A DNA stretch of 64,000 nucleotides from JADJPO01 sp046330955 (GCA_046330955.1 JAXLRT010000005.1:124001-188000), one strand, 5' to 3'. Counted from the stretch's first letter, positions 1 to 9,207 are shown. The notes: a model not told the origin generated them from the letters alone. Numbers and translations are program-made.

Positions 1-23
1 CGACCGTCACGTGCGCCCTGCTG

Positions 24-515
24 ATGCTGAATCTGGCCGCGAGGATCGCCCAGGCTCGAGGAACCAGCGTGCCAGTGTCGATCACGGCCACCATCGGCAC
101 AGCGGCTCTCGCCTCGGTGGCGGCCACGGTTCGGCGTCGCCGGAAGGTGATGGCCGCCGCCGTGTATGCCATCGACAACCTGCGCTGCGAGATCGAGGCG
201 ATGCGTGCCGGCGAGCAGAGGAAACGAGAGCTGAGCCAGGCTGCGCTCGGCCTGCACCGGGCGCTGTCCGCCGGTGTTGATGTGCCGTGGTGGTGCAAGG
301 CGCCGGTCGAGACCGCTGTCTACCGGGCTCACCTGATGGGTGAGCTCGCCAAGCTGACGGGCTACCGACTCACCGATGACCGGCATCACGTCGTGGCCCG
401 AGACACCCTGCTGATCCCTCGTCAGAGCGATCGGGGAGTCATCATGGGCAGGCTCTCCGACGAACTGCTGCGACTTCGCGCACAGGTGTCACGTCACGCA
501 GACGTCGCAGCGTGA
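24..515 (+). CDS. hypothetical protein, possibly 5'-truncated by window edge
   Basis: Product not recognised. The frame reads through to the left edge of the window with no stop, adding hydrophobic residues before the first ATG, so the true start may lie outside. What is visible is an Ala-rich weakly hydrophobic stretch near residues 15-33, a basic RRRRK patch just after it, then a mainly helical, charged soluble part ending at a TGA. This could be a small membrane-anchored protein with a cytoplasmic tail, but that is inference. The gene lies upstream of a decayed ATPase gene on the same strand with a gap of about 75-125 bp. No family motif or catalytic residue can be pointed to. Confidence 0.5.
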   Translation: MLNLAARIAQARGTSVPVSITATIGTAALASVAATVRRRRKVMAAAVYAIDNLRCEIEAMRAGEQRKRELSQAALGLHRALSAGVDVPWWCKAPVETAVYRAHLMGELAKLTGYRLTDDRHHVVARDTLLIPRQSDRGVIMGRLSDELLRLRAQVSRHADVAA

Positions 516-588
516 GCCGGCGGCGGACCGGGTAACCGGTAGGGGTCGAGGGCTCGTCGCGAGAGTAGTCGGGTAGCCCTCGTTCTGA

Positions 589-1736
589 TCGACCGGCCAG
601 GTAGACCCGCCGGCTGGCCCGCGGCGTGACCACCCTGCTGTGCTGATCGTCGGGCCTCGGGTCAGTGGCAAGACCACCATGGCGCGGCGCTACGCCCTCG
701 ACGGTCCTTCGGCTGGATCGCCCGGCCGAGGCGGCCGCCGTCCGGGCCGATCCGGACGCCGTCATGGCGACCCTTGGCGCCGGCCCCGTGGCGCTCGACG
801 AGTGGCAGGTCGTCCCCGAGATCCTTGGCGCCATCAAGCGTTCCGTCGACGACGATCCCCGGCCGGGCCGATTCGTGATCACGGGCTCGTCACAGGCCGA
901 TCTCACGGCCTCGGTGTGGCAGTCCACCGGCCGAGTGATCCGACTTCCGCTGATGGGATTGGTCGAACGGGAACTGGTCGGTGGCGTCCCCGGCGGCTCG
1001 ATCATCGACCGCCTGGCGGCGGGGGAGGGGGCGGATCTGCCGGTCCCCACTGAAGCCCGCGATGCCGCACAGCTCGGTCAGGTGCGTGACCCCGCTCGGC
1101 TCCGGCGGTATCTGCAGGCCGTCGCAGCGAACACGGCGGGTGTCGTCGTCCACGAGACGTTCTTCGACGCGGCTGGGATCGACCGGGGGACCGGCGTCCG
1201 ATTCGACACTCTGCTGGAGCAGGTCTTCGTCCTCGACCAGGTGCCCGCCTACTCCACCAACCGGCTGAACCGTTGATGCGACTGCCGAAGCGGTACCTGA
1301 TCGACCCGGTGTTCATGGGTCCGCTGCTCGGCATCGACGAGCGTGCCGTGTTGCGTGATGGAGACCTACTGTGCCGGGTGATCGACACCTTCGTGGTGTC
1401 CCAGCTGCGGGCCGAATGTGCTGTGAGCGATCTCGACCCCCGCCTGCACCACATGCGAGATGCCAACGGTCGTCGCGAGGTGGATCTCATCGTCGAGTTG
1501 GCCGGCGGCCGGGTCATCGGTATCGAGATCAAGGCCGACTCGGGCGCCCAGCCGTCATGCGGCGCGACATCTGGTGTGGCTGCACGAAGCCCTCGGCGAC
1601 CGGTCGCTGCCGGCGTCGTGTTCCACACCGGTCCCCGCCCGATTCGCTACAGCCCAGCATCGTCGGGCTGCCGATCTCGGCGTTGTGGTCTGGACGCACC
1701 TCGACCCGCCGCTCGGCGAACATCGACCTACCCTGA
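589..1736 (+). pseudogene. AAA ATPase with DUF4143 domain, multiply frameshifted
   Basis: Remnant of a P-loop ATPase of the AAA/DUF4143 type, a common but functionally unclear prokaryotic family often linked to mobile or toxin-like contexts. The Walker A text VGPRVSGKTT is at 650-680 in one frame. The next part, with ALDEWQVVPEIL and RFVITGSS (Walker B/sensor region), is in a second frame at about 690-1275. Then YLIDPVFMGPLLGI and VDLIVELAGGRVIGIEIKA, the nuclease-like DUF4143 end, is in a third frame at 1290-1540. After that HLVWLHEALGDR, VVFHTGPRPIRYS and IVGLPISALW fall in three different frames up to 1700. At least five frame changes are therefore needed and no intact product is possible. 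The last piece happens to be in frame with the following regulator gene. Confidence 0.8.
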
Positions 1737-1740
1737 TCAC

Positions 1741-4473
1741 ATGCCGGTGCTGGGCACCAAGTTGCGCCTGCCCTCGGCTCGTCGACGACTGGTGCAGCGT
1801 GACCGCCTCATCGACCGTTTGCGCACCGAGGCGGGTGCGGCGACGCGGCTCATCCTGGTCGCGGCACCAGCCGGGTTCGGCAAGACCACCCTGCTCACGC
1901 AGTGGCTCGCCTCGGCCGAACTCTCGGCGTGCCGGGTCGCGTGGCTGGCCCTGGACCCGGACGACGCCGACCTGCGCCGATTCCTGGCCCACCTCGTGGC
2001 CGCCATCCAGACCACCCAGCCCGAGGTTGGCCGCGACGCCCTCGCCGTGCTGCAAGCCGGTGCGCCCACGCCGACGGACGCCGTCCTGGTCAGCCTGATC
2101 AACGATCTCGACCTGCTCGCCGGGCCGACGGTGGTGGCGCTCGACGACTATCACGTCATCGATCGGGCCGCCGTCCACGACGCCGTGACCTTCCTGCTCG
2201 ACAACCTGCCGCCCCAGGTCACGCTGGCGATGACCACGCGGGCCGACCCGCCACTGCCGCTGCCGCGGCTTCGGGCGCGGGGTGAGCTGGTGGAGCTGCG
2301 GGCCGCGGACCTGCGGTTCACCGCGGGCGAGGCGGAGGTGTTCTTCGACGAGGTGATGGGGCTCGTGTTGGAGTCTGCGCTCGTGGCCGCCCTCGAGGCG
2401 CGCACCGAGGGCTGGGCGGCGGGGTTGCAGCTGGCCGCGCTGTCGGCCCGGACCCACGTCGGCGATGGCGCGGGCGCGGGCGACATCGCCGCCTTCGTCG
2501 AGGATTTCTCGGGCAGTCATCGCTTCGTGCTCGACTACCTGATCGAGGAGGTGGTGGACCGGCAGCCGGACGACGTCAGCGCGTTCCTGCTCGACACCTG
2601 CGTGCTCGATCGGCTGACCGGTGGCCTGTGCGACGCCCTGACCGGTCGCTCCGACGGGCAACGGATGCTCGAGCGGCTCGAGCGCGAGAACCTGTTCGTC
2701 GTCCCGCTGGACGACGCCCGGCGCTGGTACCGCTACCACCACCTGTTCGCCGATGCCCTGCGCGCCTGCCTGCGCGCCGATCACCCCGACCGCATCGGCG
2801 ACCTGCACGCCGCGGCGAGCAGGTGGTTCGCCGCGAACGGCCTGCTCGCCGAGGCGGTCCGGCAATCGGCCGCCAGCGGCGACCCCGAGCACACCGCCGA
2901 TCTGATCGAGCTCACCCTGGCCGACCTGCGACGGCGCCGCCAGGACCAGACGCTGCGCGAATGGCTGGCCGCGTTGCCGGCCGCCGTCGTCCGCGGCCGC
3001 CCGTTGCTGGCCACCCTGGCGGGGTGGGGCCGGCTCTCGGCCGGCGACGTCGAGGGGGTGGAGGCCTGGCTCGTCGCCGCCGAGGCCGCGCTCGACATCC
3101 CGCGGCTGCCCTCGACCATCCCCACCGCGGGGTGCCTGGCCGAGGCCGCCCGAGATCGGGACGACGAGACCCGTTGCCTGCCAGCCATGATCGCGGTCTA
3201 CCGGGCCTCGGTCGCCCAGGCGCGCGGCGACGTCCCGGGCACCGTCACGCACGCCCGCCGGGCGCTGGAGCTGGCGGGTCCTCACGACCACTTCCCGCGG
3301 GGGGCCGCGGCCGGCTTCCTCGGCCTAGCGGCGTGGGCCGACGGCGACCTCGGCACCGCGGTGGACACCTTCACCGAGGCGGTCGCCAGTCTGCGCGGGG
3401 CCGGCATGGTCGCGGACGAGTTGGGCGCCACCGTCGTGCTGGCCAACATGTGGGTGGCACGCGGCCGCCCGATCGAGGCGCGTCGATTGCTCGAACGGGC
3501 GCTCGCCGTGGCCGAGAACCGGCCCGGCCCGGGGCTGGCCACGACGGGTGACCTGCACGTCGGCCTCGCCGATGTGCTGCGCGAGCAGGGCGAGCTCGAC
3601 GCGGCGGCGGAGCACTTGGACGCCGCCCGCGCGCTCGGTGACCTGGCCTCGCTGATGGAGAACCGGCACCGCTGGTACACCGCGATGGCCGGGTTGCTGC
3701 AGGCCCGGGGCGACCTCGACGGGGCGATCGCCATGCTCGACCAGGCCGAGCCGCTGTTCCGGCCCGGGTACTTTCCCGAGGTGTGCCCCATCGCCGCGAT
3801 CCGGGCTCGGGTGTGGATCCGGCAGGGCCGGCTCACCGAGGCGCGACAGTGGGCGCGCGAACGCCGCGTGACGCCGACGGATCCACCGACCTACCTGGCC
3901 GAGTACGACCAGCTCACCCTGGCTCGGCTGCTCGTCGCCGAGGGCGATGCCGGCGGGGCGCTGGACCTGCTCGACCGCGTGCGGGACGCCGCGCAGGCGG
4001 CGGGGCGCGGCGGTGGCCTGATCGAGGTGGGGCTGGTGCGGGCGCTCGCCCTGCGGGGCAGGGGCGAGGTGGCTGCGGCCACGACGGAACTCGCGGCCGC
4101 GCTCGGGGTCGGGGTGCCGGTCGGCTACTGCCGCCTCGTCCTCGACGAGGGACCACCGGTGGTGGAGCTGCTCGGGCGGGTCGCGCGGACGGCGGCGCCC
4201 GACGTCCGGAGATCGGCCGAACGCCTGCTGGCCGTGGCGCAACGGCCACCGGAGCCCTGCCCCACCGCACCGGTGGGCGATCGAGGACTCAGCGAGCGGG
4301 AACTCGACGTGCTGCGCCTGCTGGCCAGCGACCTCAGCGGGCCGCAGATCGCGCGGCAGCTCTTCGTCTCGGTGAACACCTTGCGCACCCACACCAAGCA
4401 CATCTTCGACAAGCTCGAGGTGAACACCCGGCGGGCCGCCGTGCGCCGAGCCGGGGAGCTGCGCCTGCTCTGA
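1741..4473 (+). CDS. MalT/LAL-type LuxR family transcriptional regulator
   Basis: A 910-residue ATP-binding transcriptional regulator. The N-terminal NTPase has a Walker A APAGFGKTTLL near residue 40, followed by the ATP-binding STAND-type region with WLALDPDD and VVALDDYHVID. The middle is a long helical repeat region of the MalT/TPR kind. The C-terminal HTH_LuxR domain lies at about 845-910 with GLSERELDVLRLLA and ARQLFVSVNTLRTHTKHIF. Start chosen at the ATG giving MPVLGTKLRLPSARRR, typical of this family; the reading frame is open further upstream only because the preceding DUF4143 pseudogene runs into it. Proteins of this type bind a ligand plus ATP and activate nearby operons. A palindrome and two membrane-protein genes follow directly, so they are candidate targets. 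Confidence 0.9.
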   Translation: MPVLGTKLRLPSARRRLVQRDRLIDRLRTEAGAATRLILVAAPAGFGKTTLLTQWLASAELSACRVAWLALDPDDADLRRFLAHLVAAIQTTQPEVGRDALAVLQAGAPTPTDAVLVSLINDLDLLAGPTVVALDDYHVIDRAAVHDAVTFLLDNLPPQVTLAMTTRADPPLPLPRLRARGELVELRAADLRFTAGEAEVFFDEVMGLVLESALVAALEARTEGWAAGLQLAALSARTHVGDGAGAGDIAAFVEDFSGSHRFVLDYLIEEVVDRQPDDVSAFLLDTCVLDRLTGGLCDALTGRSDGQRMLERLERENLFVVPLDDARRWYRYHHLFADALRACLRADHPDRIGDLHAAASRWFAANGLLAEAVRQSAASGDPEHTADLIELTLADLRRRRQDQTLREWLAALPAAVVRGRPLLATLAGWGRLSAGDVEGVEAWLVAAEAALDIPRLPSTIPTAGCLAEAARDRDDETRCLPAMIAVYRASVAQARGDVPGTVTHARRALELAGPHDHFPRGAAAGFLGLAAWADGDLGTAVDTFTEAVASLRGAGMVADELGATVVLANMWVARGRPIEARRLLERALAVAENRPGPGLATTGDLHVGLADVLREQGELDAAAEHLDAARALGDLASLMENRHRWYTAMAGLLQARGDLDGAIAMLDQAEPLFRPGYFPEVCPIAAIRARVWIRQGRLTEARQWARERRVTPTDPPTYLAEYDQLTLARLLVAEGDAGGALDLLDRVRDAAQAAGRGGGLIEVGLVRALALRGRGEVAAATTELAAALGVGVPVGYCRLVLDEGPPVVELLGRVARTAAPDVRRSAERLLAVAQRPPEPCPTAPVGDRGLSERELDVLRLLASDLSGPQIARQLFVSVNTLRTHTKHIFDKLEVNTRRAAVRRAGELRLL

Positions 4474-4502
4474 GCGCGGCCGTGGTGAATCACCCGGCCG
4501 AT

Positions 4503-4521
4503 CACATCACGTGGTGATGTG
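4503..4521. promoter_or_regulatory. 8-bp inverted repeat, candidate operator
   Basis: Arms CACATCAC and GTGATGTG are separated by GTG. The site lies in the 122-bp gap between the LuxR regulator stop and the start of the next membrane protein, about 75 bp before its ATG. The geometry fits a dimeric regulator site; the binding protein is unknown, with the upstream LuxR regulator the obvious candidate. Confidence 0.4.
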
Positions 4522-4595
4522 GCCTCACCAGGGCGATTCCTACCGTCAGGGCATCGCCGGGCACCCCGCCCGGCACCGTCCCCGGGAGTCTCGCC

Positions 4596-5279
4596 ATGAC
4601 TGTCACCCCCACCCTCGTCACCCGCGCCGCCGCCGCTGCCTCGGTCGCCGCCGGCGCGATCTTCATCGGCGTCCAGATCAAGCACCCTCACCTGGACATC
4701 ACCTCGATCACCACCACCGAGATGCTGATTCGCGGCTCGTTGAAGGTGGTGATGGCGGCGTTGGCCGTGGCCGGGATCACCGGCATGTACCTGAGCCGGA
4801 TTCGCCGCAACGGCCTGCTCGGCCTGATCGGCTACGTGGCGCTGGCCGCCGGCTACCTGCTCATCATGAGCACCGCTTTTGCGGCCGCCTACGTCGTGCC
4901 CCACGTCGCCGGCAGCGATCCGTCCTTCACCCGAGACGTCATCGCCGTGGCCACCAGCAAGCCCGTCACCGGTGACCTCGGGGCGTTGGGGGTGTTGTGG
5001 CAGGCGCAGGGCTACCTGTACCTGGTCGGCGGCACGGTGTTCGGCATCGCCCTGTTCCGGGCGCGGGTGCTGGCCCGCTGGGCCACCGTGCTGCTCGCCA
5101 TCGGTGGTCTGGTGAGCGCAGCGCTGTCGATGATGCCCGACGCGTTCTACCGGTTGCTCGCCTTCCCGAACGGCGTTGCCATGATCGGCCTGGGCTACTC
5201 ATTGTGGCGGGTTGCGGGCCAGGACGGCGAGCGGACCGGTCGGGTCGCCGAGGCTCGTCGCGAGCAGGCGGCCGTCTGA
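4596..5279 (+). CDS. multi-pass membrane protein, function unknown
   Basis: Integral membrane protein of 227 residues with about six hydrophobic segments, including VTRAAAAASVAAGAIFIGV near the N-terminus, VVMAALAVAGITGMYL, LIGYVALAAGYLLIMSTAF and WATVLLAIGGLVSAALSM. The general look is of a small DUF4386-like or similar uncharacterised actinobacterial membrane family, but no diagnostic motif is seen. GGGAG lies about 7 nt before the ATG. Its stop overlaps the start of the next membrane gene (TGATG), so the two are translationally coupled and probably act together. Both follow the MalT-type regulator and the palindrome at 4503-4521. Confidence 0.75.
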   Translation: MTVTPTLVTRAAAAASVAAGAIFIGVQIKHPHLDITSITTTEMLIRGSLKVVMAALAVAGITGMYLSRIRRNGLLGLIGYVALAAGYLLIMSTAFAAAYVVPHVAGSDPSFTRDVIAVATSKPVTGDLGALGVLWQAQGYLYLVGGTVFGIALFRARVLARWATVLLAIGGLVSAALSMMPDAFYRLLAFPNGVAMIGLGYSLWRVAGQDGERTGRVAEARREQAAV

Positions 5280-5956
5280 TGTCGACCCGAGTCTCGTCGT
5301 GGCGGGTGCCGATCGCCCTGGTGGCGCTCGGCACCGTCCCGGTCGTCGCCGGCTCGCTGCGGCTGGTGGAGCTGTCCGGTGGGCCGGCCACCATGCCCGC
5401 CGATGCCCGGTACACCGCATCGCCCCTGCCGGTGGTGCTGCACATCTGCTGCGCAGCGGTGTTCGCGATGCTGGGCGCGCTGCAGTTCTCGCCCGCCCTG
5501 CGCCGCCGGCGCTCCGGCTGGCACCGCCGCGCCGGGCGCCTCGTGGTGGTCGCCGGGGTCGGGGTGGCGCTGTCGGCGTTGTGGCTGAACCAGTTCTACC
5601 CCCGGGTCGGTGCCGCCCGGGAGGTGCTGTACCCGCTGCGGGTGGTCTTCGGGCTGGCGCTGCTGGCCACCCTCGGCCTCGGGTTCGACGCGGCGCGGCG
5701 GCGGCAGTTCAGGCGTCATCGGGCCTGGATGATCCGGTCCTATGCCATCGGGCTGGTGGCCGGCACCCAGGTGTTCACCCTGGGCTTCGGCGGCAGTCTG
5801 TTCGGCCATGGTGAGCTGGCGACGGCACTGCTGATGGGTGCCGCCTGGGGGATCAACCTCGCGGTCGGGGAGTGGGTGATTCGTCGGGGTGTGGGCCAGG
5901 TCGCCCGGCCGATGAGTGCTGCTCCGACGTCCGGTCCGCAGCGCGCGGCATTCTGA
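5279..5956 (+). CDS. DUF2306-like membrane protein
   Basis: Membrane protein of 225 residues. The pattern VLHICCAAVFAMLGALQFSP, then WHRRAGRLVVVAGVGVALSALW, then RRRQFRRHRAWMIRSYAIGLVAG is that of the DUF2306 (YozB-like) family: four or more helices with a conserved H-x2-A-G-R and a R-x-H-R-x-W-M-x-R-S-Y block. The function of the family is unknown. Start is the ATG overlapping the previous stop; an upstream in-frame extension from 4997 is only antisense-like coding inside the neighbouring gene. Forms a two-gene unit with the preceding membrane protein. Confidence 0.8.
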   Translation: MSTRVSSWRVPIALVALGTVPVVAGSLRLVELSGGPATMPADARYTASPLPVVLHICCAAVFAMLGALQFSPALRRRRSGWHRRAGRLVVVAGVGVALSALWLNQFYPRVGAAREVLYPLRVVFGLALLATLGLGFDAARRRQFRRHRAWMIRSYAIGLVAGTQVFTLGFGGSLFGHGELATALLMGAAWGINLAVGEWVIRRGVGQVARPMSAAPTSGPQRAAF

Positions 5957-6265
5957 AGGCGATCGGCAGCGGCATCGGGAGTTCGTGTGTGGATTCACGA
6001 GTCGTCACATCCATCGATCGCCGCTGCCCGCAATTCCTCGTCGAGGATCGAATCCGGACGGCGCGCGTCACCACCGGCCAAGTGTTGCCGAGTCGGTCGG
6101 AGTTTTCTCTGCAGGTGTTGCTCAACCCGACACGGTTCGCCGCTAGGCTCTCGATCGTGGATTCACGGACGTGATCCACCGAGTGTCGGCGGGGAGATTC
6201 GAGCCGAGGGCCAATCTCATTGTCGGCAGGTATTGCTGATTTCTGGTGATCAGCCAGGAGGAACG
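5957..6265. other. 309-bp intergenic region, no gene seen
   Basis: No credible gene in either strand; short open frames here lack family similarity. It probably carries the promoter of the cluster starting at 6266, whose Shine-Dalgarno CAGGAGGA ends 3 nt before the ATG. The sequence just before it is somewhat richer in A and T than its surroundings. Confidence 0.5.
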
Positions 6266-7960
6266 ATGACCACGAGGCTGGACAGCGAGATTTCTGTCGG
6301 TCTGGACGAGTCCACTCGATTGTTGTGCGTTGCTGCTCAACTGGACCGCGAGTTTGCCCGATCTGCCATCCGCGAATTCCTGGCCCATCCGGCTCGCGCT
6401 CTGCCGCCTGCCACAGGTGTGGATGCTCGAGTGGTCCTGCGCGAGTGTCTCGCCGCACATCAACGTCGGCGCGTGCGCGACGGCATCCTGGGCGTTCTCA
6501 TGGTCATCTTCGCCATCGTGTCCTTGCCGTGGCTGATCGTCTGGGTGGGTGTGGCCATGGGCTGGCGGATGATCGGCCCGGGTCATCGGCGCCTGGACGG
6601 CGATGATCGACGCCATGGGGGTCTGGTTTCGAAGCTGGTGTTCGCAGCGGTCCTCGCCGGGCTCGCCCTCTTCGTCGTGCAGCAGATGCTCCCGTATCTG
6701 GGCGCCATCATGTTCGGGCTGTCCTACGATCGCGGCGGCCTGTCCGGCCTGATCTTCACGGCCCGAAACGTCCTGGCAGCCTTCGTGTCACTGGCGATGC
6801 TCGCCGTCATCTGGTTCGACCGGTACACCGTGTGGACATCACTGACCCAGCGGCTGCGCCGCGGGCGGTTGACGGCGACCAGCTCGCCGTTGCGCGACGC
6901 CGGCCCGTTCGAGCAGAACTTGCGGTCGATGACTGCCGAGCACGTCGACTGCGTCGTCTACCGAGGGCCGCGGCCGTTCGTGGGTAGCGGCCAGCCCCAT
7001 CGCCCCTGGTCCGTGGCTGTCGCACTGGAGGCGGACTCTCATCAGGGCCGTCGCCGCCCAGGCGCTGAGCTGTCGATCACCGCGCTGCACGAGGCCGTGA
7101 CGCGTGAGGTCAGATCGTTGGCTGTCCCGAGCGCCTTGTCACCCAGCCAACGCTTGCGCGGCGTTCGCGCCGAGGGCCGGGTGCTGGTGCCGGCCAGGGC
7201 GTTGTCGATGGCGAACGAGCAGCCGCTGCTGCGTGAACTGTGGCCCGACGAGCGGCAACGACCGCGACCGAATCTGTCGGCTGCTGCGATGCAGTACGTC
7301 GTGCAGGACCCTCAGGAATGGATGAGGTTCTACGCCACCTACGTCGTGGAGTCCTGGGACCGCGAGGTGACCGTCTCGATCTTCATGCACTACGGCCTCG
7401 ACCAGGGAAACCTCTACGTCGAGTGCATTCCGTGTGTGCTGCGCCCGGTCAACTCCCGCTACCGCGCCGCGGACTCGGTGTCACAGACATCGCCGTGGCC
7501 GGCGGGGGCGGATGCTCTCGGGAGTTGGACGGTGCTTCCCTTGACGATCCTGCCGCGACTCGCCGGCGCGGTGCGACGACTGCGGGACGACTATTCGGAC
7601 AGCGTGGACGTCGAGCAGTACGGCACCCGTGGATCATTGCGCGAGATGGCTGCCGCACCGGATTTCGAGGACTACTCCCAGGTGTCGGACGTCAATCGCT
7701 ACCTGCAGATTCTGCAGACGCGCATCATTCGAGCCATCGGCGCCTACCTCGAATCGTGCGAGGTCTCGGTGGTCGACTTCATGCGTCAGGCGGGCCAATC
7801 GTCGGTGACGAACTATTGGTCCGACGTGTACAACGTGAGAGGCGGCGTCTCGGGCTCGAGCATCGGCGGACAGGGGAACGTGACAGTCAACGGAAACGTC
7901 AGTGCGTCGGGCCTTCGACTCGATGTCACCGATGGAGTGAAGGGGAGTGAACGGTCGTGA
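6266..7960 (+). CDS. membrane protein with C-terminal glycine-rich GSSIGGQGN motif
   Basis: Protein of 564 residues, not assigned to a named family. The N-terminal ~70 residues are soluble; three or four transmembrane helices follow at about 73-104, 121-152 and 160-188. A large soluble part of roughly 330 residues comes next. The C-terminal tail near residues 520-550 reads NVRGGVSGSSIGGQGN and then VTVNGN, a short repetitive beta-type motif. The next gene begins with the matching GPVQGSAIGGRGN. Start chosen at the ATG with a strong CAGGAGGA ribosome binding site; the longer frame from 5987 has a non-protein-like leader. The stop overlaps the GTG of the next gene. The shared motif suggests the two proteins interact or co-assemble; the role is unknown. 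Confidence 0.75.
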   Translation: MTTRLDSEISVGLDESTRLLCVAAQLDREFARSAIREFLAHPARALPPATGVDARVVLRECLAAHQRRRVRDGILGVLMVIFAIVSLPWLIVWVGVAMGWRMIGPGHRRLDGDDRRHGGLVSKLVFAAVLAGLALFVVQQMLPYLGAIMFGLSYDRGGLSGLIFTARNVLAAFVSLAMLAVIWFDRYTVWTSLTQRLRRGRLTATSSPLRDAGPFEQNLRSMTAEHVDCVVYRGPRPFVGSGQPHRPWSVAVALEADSHQGRRRPGAELSITALHEAVTREVRSLAVPSALSPSQRLRGVRAEGRVLVPARALSMANEQPLLRELWPDERQRPRPNLSAAAMQYVVQDPQEWMRFYATYVVESWDREVTVSIFMHYGLDQGNLYVECIPCVLRPVNSRYRAADSVSQTSPWPAGADALGSWTVLPLTILPRLAGAVRRLRDDYSDSVDVEQYGTRGSLREMAAAPDFEDYSQVSDVNRYLQILQTRIIRAIGAYLESCEVSVVDFMRQAGQSSVTNYWSDVYNVRGGVSGSSIGGQGNVTVNGNVSASGLRLDVTDGVKGSERS

Positions 7961-8301
7961 GCGGTGACACCTTCAACATCACCGGCCCGGTACAGGGCAG
8001 CGCCATCGGGGGACGTGGCAACACGGTCGTCAACCACGAGATCGGTCTCGCGACGGATCAACGCGTGAGCCAGTTGATCGGCACGGTGCGGGCGCAGGCA
8101 CAAACGCACCCCGAGACCAGCCAGGTGAGGGCCGAGCTACTTCAGGAGCTGGAGCTGCTGGAGGCCGAGATTCAGCCGGGAAAGGCCGAACAGGCAGCCA
8201 TCGAGTCGCGCTTGAAGCGGCTCGAGGTGATGGGTAAGTCGCTGGGAATCGTGAGCACGGTGGTAGCCCTGGGTGAGGCCGTGCGCGCCTGGTTCAGCTG
8301 A
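7957..8301 (+). CDS. short helical protein with N-terminal GSAIGGRGN motif
   Basis: Protein of 114 residues, function unknown. It starts with FNITGPVQGSAIGGRGN followed by TVVN, resembling the motif at the end of the preceding gene. The rest is a charged helical or coiled-coil segment (QVRAELLQELELLEAEI and neighbours) ending in a short hydrophobic helix, SLGIVSTVVALGEAVRAWF. Similar small proteins with a glycine/asparagine-rich N-terminus and a helical C-terminus occur next to predicted signalling and conflict proteins in actinobacteria (recalled family knowledge, not checked). The GTG start overlaps the previous stop and has AAGGGGAG about 9 nt upstream. The third gene follows after 25 bp. 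Confidence 0.75.
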   Translation: MSGDTFNITGPVQGSAIGGRGNTVVNHEIGLATDQRVSQLIGTVRAQAQTHPETSQVRAELLQELELLEAEIQPGKAEQAAIESRLKRLEVMGKSLGIVSTVVALGEAVRAWFS

Positions 8302-8326
8302 CGGCCTTCGGGGGGATTGACGTGGC

Positions 8327-9187
8327 ATGAACGAACCCGGCGACCTCGGTGGACTGTGGGGCTATCACGAGGACGACGTCGCGCCCCCCGCCCCTGCCCA
8401 GGAGGAAGCTGAGCCGCAGCCATCCCCACCACGTCCTGCTCCACCGCAGCCCGCTCCACCGCCGACTCCACGGGCGAATCCTGTGCTGCCATCGACGGAT
8501 TACGGGTCACCACCTCCGACGCCCTGGCCCCACGCCGAGGTCTCCTCCCGCCCGGCTCGGGCCAACTGGCCGATCGTCGCGGGAGTTCTCGTCGCATTGA
8601 TCCTGCTCGGTGCACTGGGGGTGATCGTGGCGCGTCGTGGTGCCGACGGCACGGTCGAAGCCGGAGTGTCCCAGGCCACCGGAAGCTTGACCTACCCATC
8701 CGCGTCACCGCCGTCCGAGCCGTCTGCGATGGAATCGAGCCTGGAGTCCGCGACGTCCGAGCCCAGCTCAGACCCCGAGGAAACCGCTGTGCGGCGTCTC
8801 ACCGAACTGCGGGAAGAGGATCTTCGACAGCTGTCGATCGACGGTCGTTGGGCTGCGATGCTGGCGTCGAAATACGTCGGGGTGGTCGATCCCTACCAGG
8901 TGACCGCGACCGGGTCGCACACCTTCTTCGCCGCTGACATCCTCGCCGAACACGAAGCCCTCCGTGGGTCCATCGGTGTCGGGACCCGAGTCGTGCTGCT
9001 GCTGAGTACCGACTACGGGAAGCAATCCACGGTGGCTGGGCAACCCCTGTGGGTCACCTTCGCCGTGGGTGACTTCGCCTCGGCCGAGGAGGTGCAGGCT
9101 TGGTGCGGTCGGCAATTCCCGGGGCTCACCGAGGACGCCTTGGCCAATCGCTGTACGCCGCGCACGATCAAGCCCATCGGCGGGTGA
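8327..9187 (+). CDS. single-pass membrane protein with extracytoplasmic domain
   Basis: 286 residues. A Pro-rich cytoplasmic N-terminus (about 1-80) precedes one transmembrane helix, WPIVAGVLVALILLGALGVIV at about 84-104. A Ser/Pro/Glu-rich linker follows, then a folded domain of about 130 residues with RRLTELREEDLRQLSIDGRWAAMLASKY and a C-terminal WCGRQFPGLTEDALANRC. The folded part is of the kind found in actinobacterial secreted proteins with unknown ligand; the two late cysteines (in AWCGRQF and NRC) may form a disulphide. Last gene of the three-gene unit starting at 6266. GGGGGGATT precedes the start. No enzyme motif is visible. Confidence 0.75.
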   Translation: MNEPGDLGGLWGYHEDDVAPPAPAQEEAEPQPSPPRPAPPQPAPPPTPRANPVLPSTDYGSPPPTPWPHAEVSSRPARANWPIVAGVLVALILLGALGVIVARRGADGTVEAGVSQATGSLTYPSASPPSEPSAMESSLESATSEPSSDPEETAVRRLTELREEDLRQLSIDGRWAAMLASKYVGVVDPYQVTATGSHTFFAADILAEHEALRGSIGVGTRVVLLLSTDYGKQSTVAGQPLWVTFAVGDFASAEEVQAWCGRQFPGLTEDALANRCTPRTIKPIGG

Positions 9188-9207
9188 CGCCGGCACGTCG
9201 TCCGAGA

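Noticed and set aside
1273..4473. One continuous 1066-residue frame covering ATPase-like and regulator sequence
   Set aside because: The first part is the third of several frames needed to read the DUF4143 pseudogene; the regulator has its own family-typical start at 1741.
5987..6265. Upstream extension of the membrane protein starting at 6266
   Set aside because: The leader is not protein-like and the strong CAGGAGGA lies directly before the ATG at 6266.
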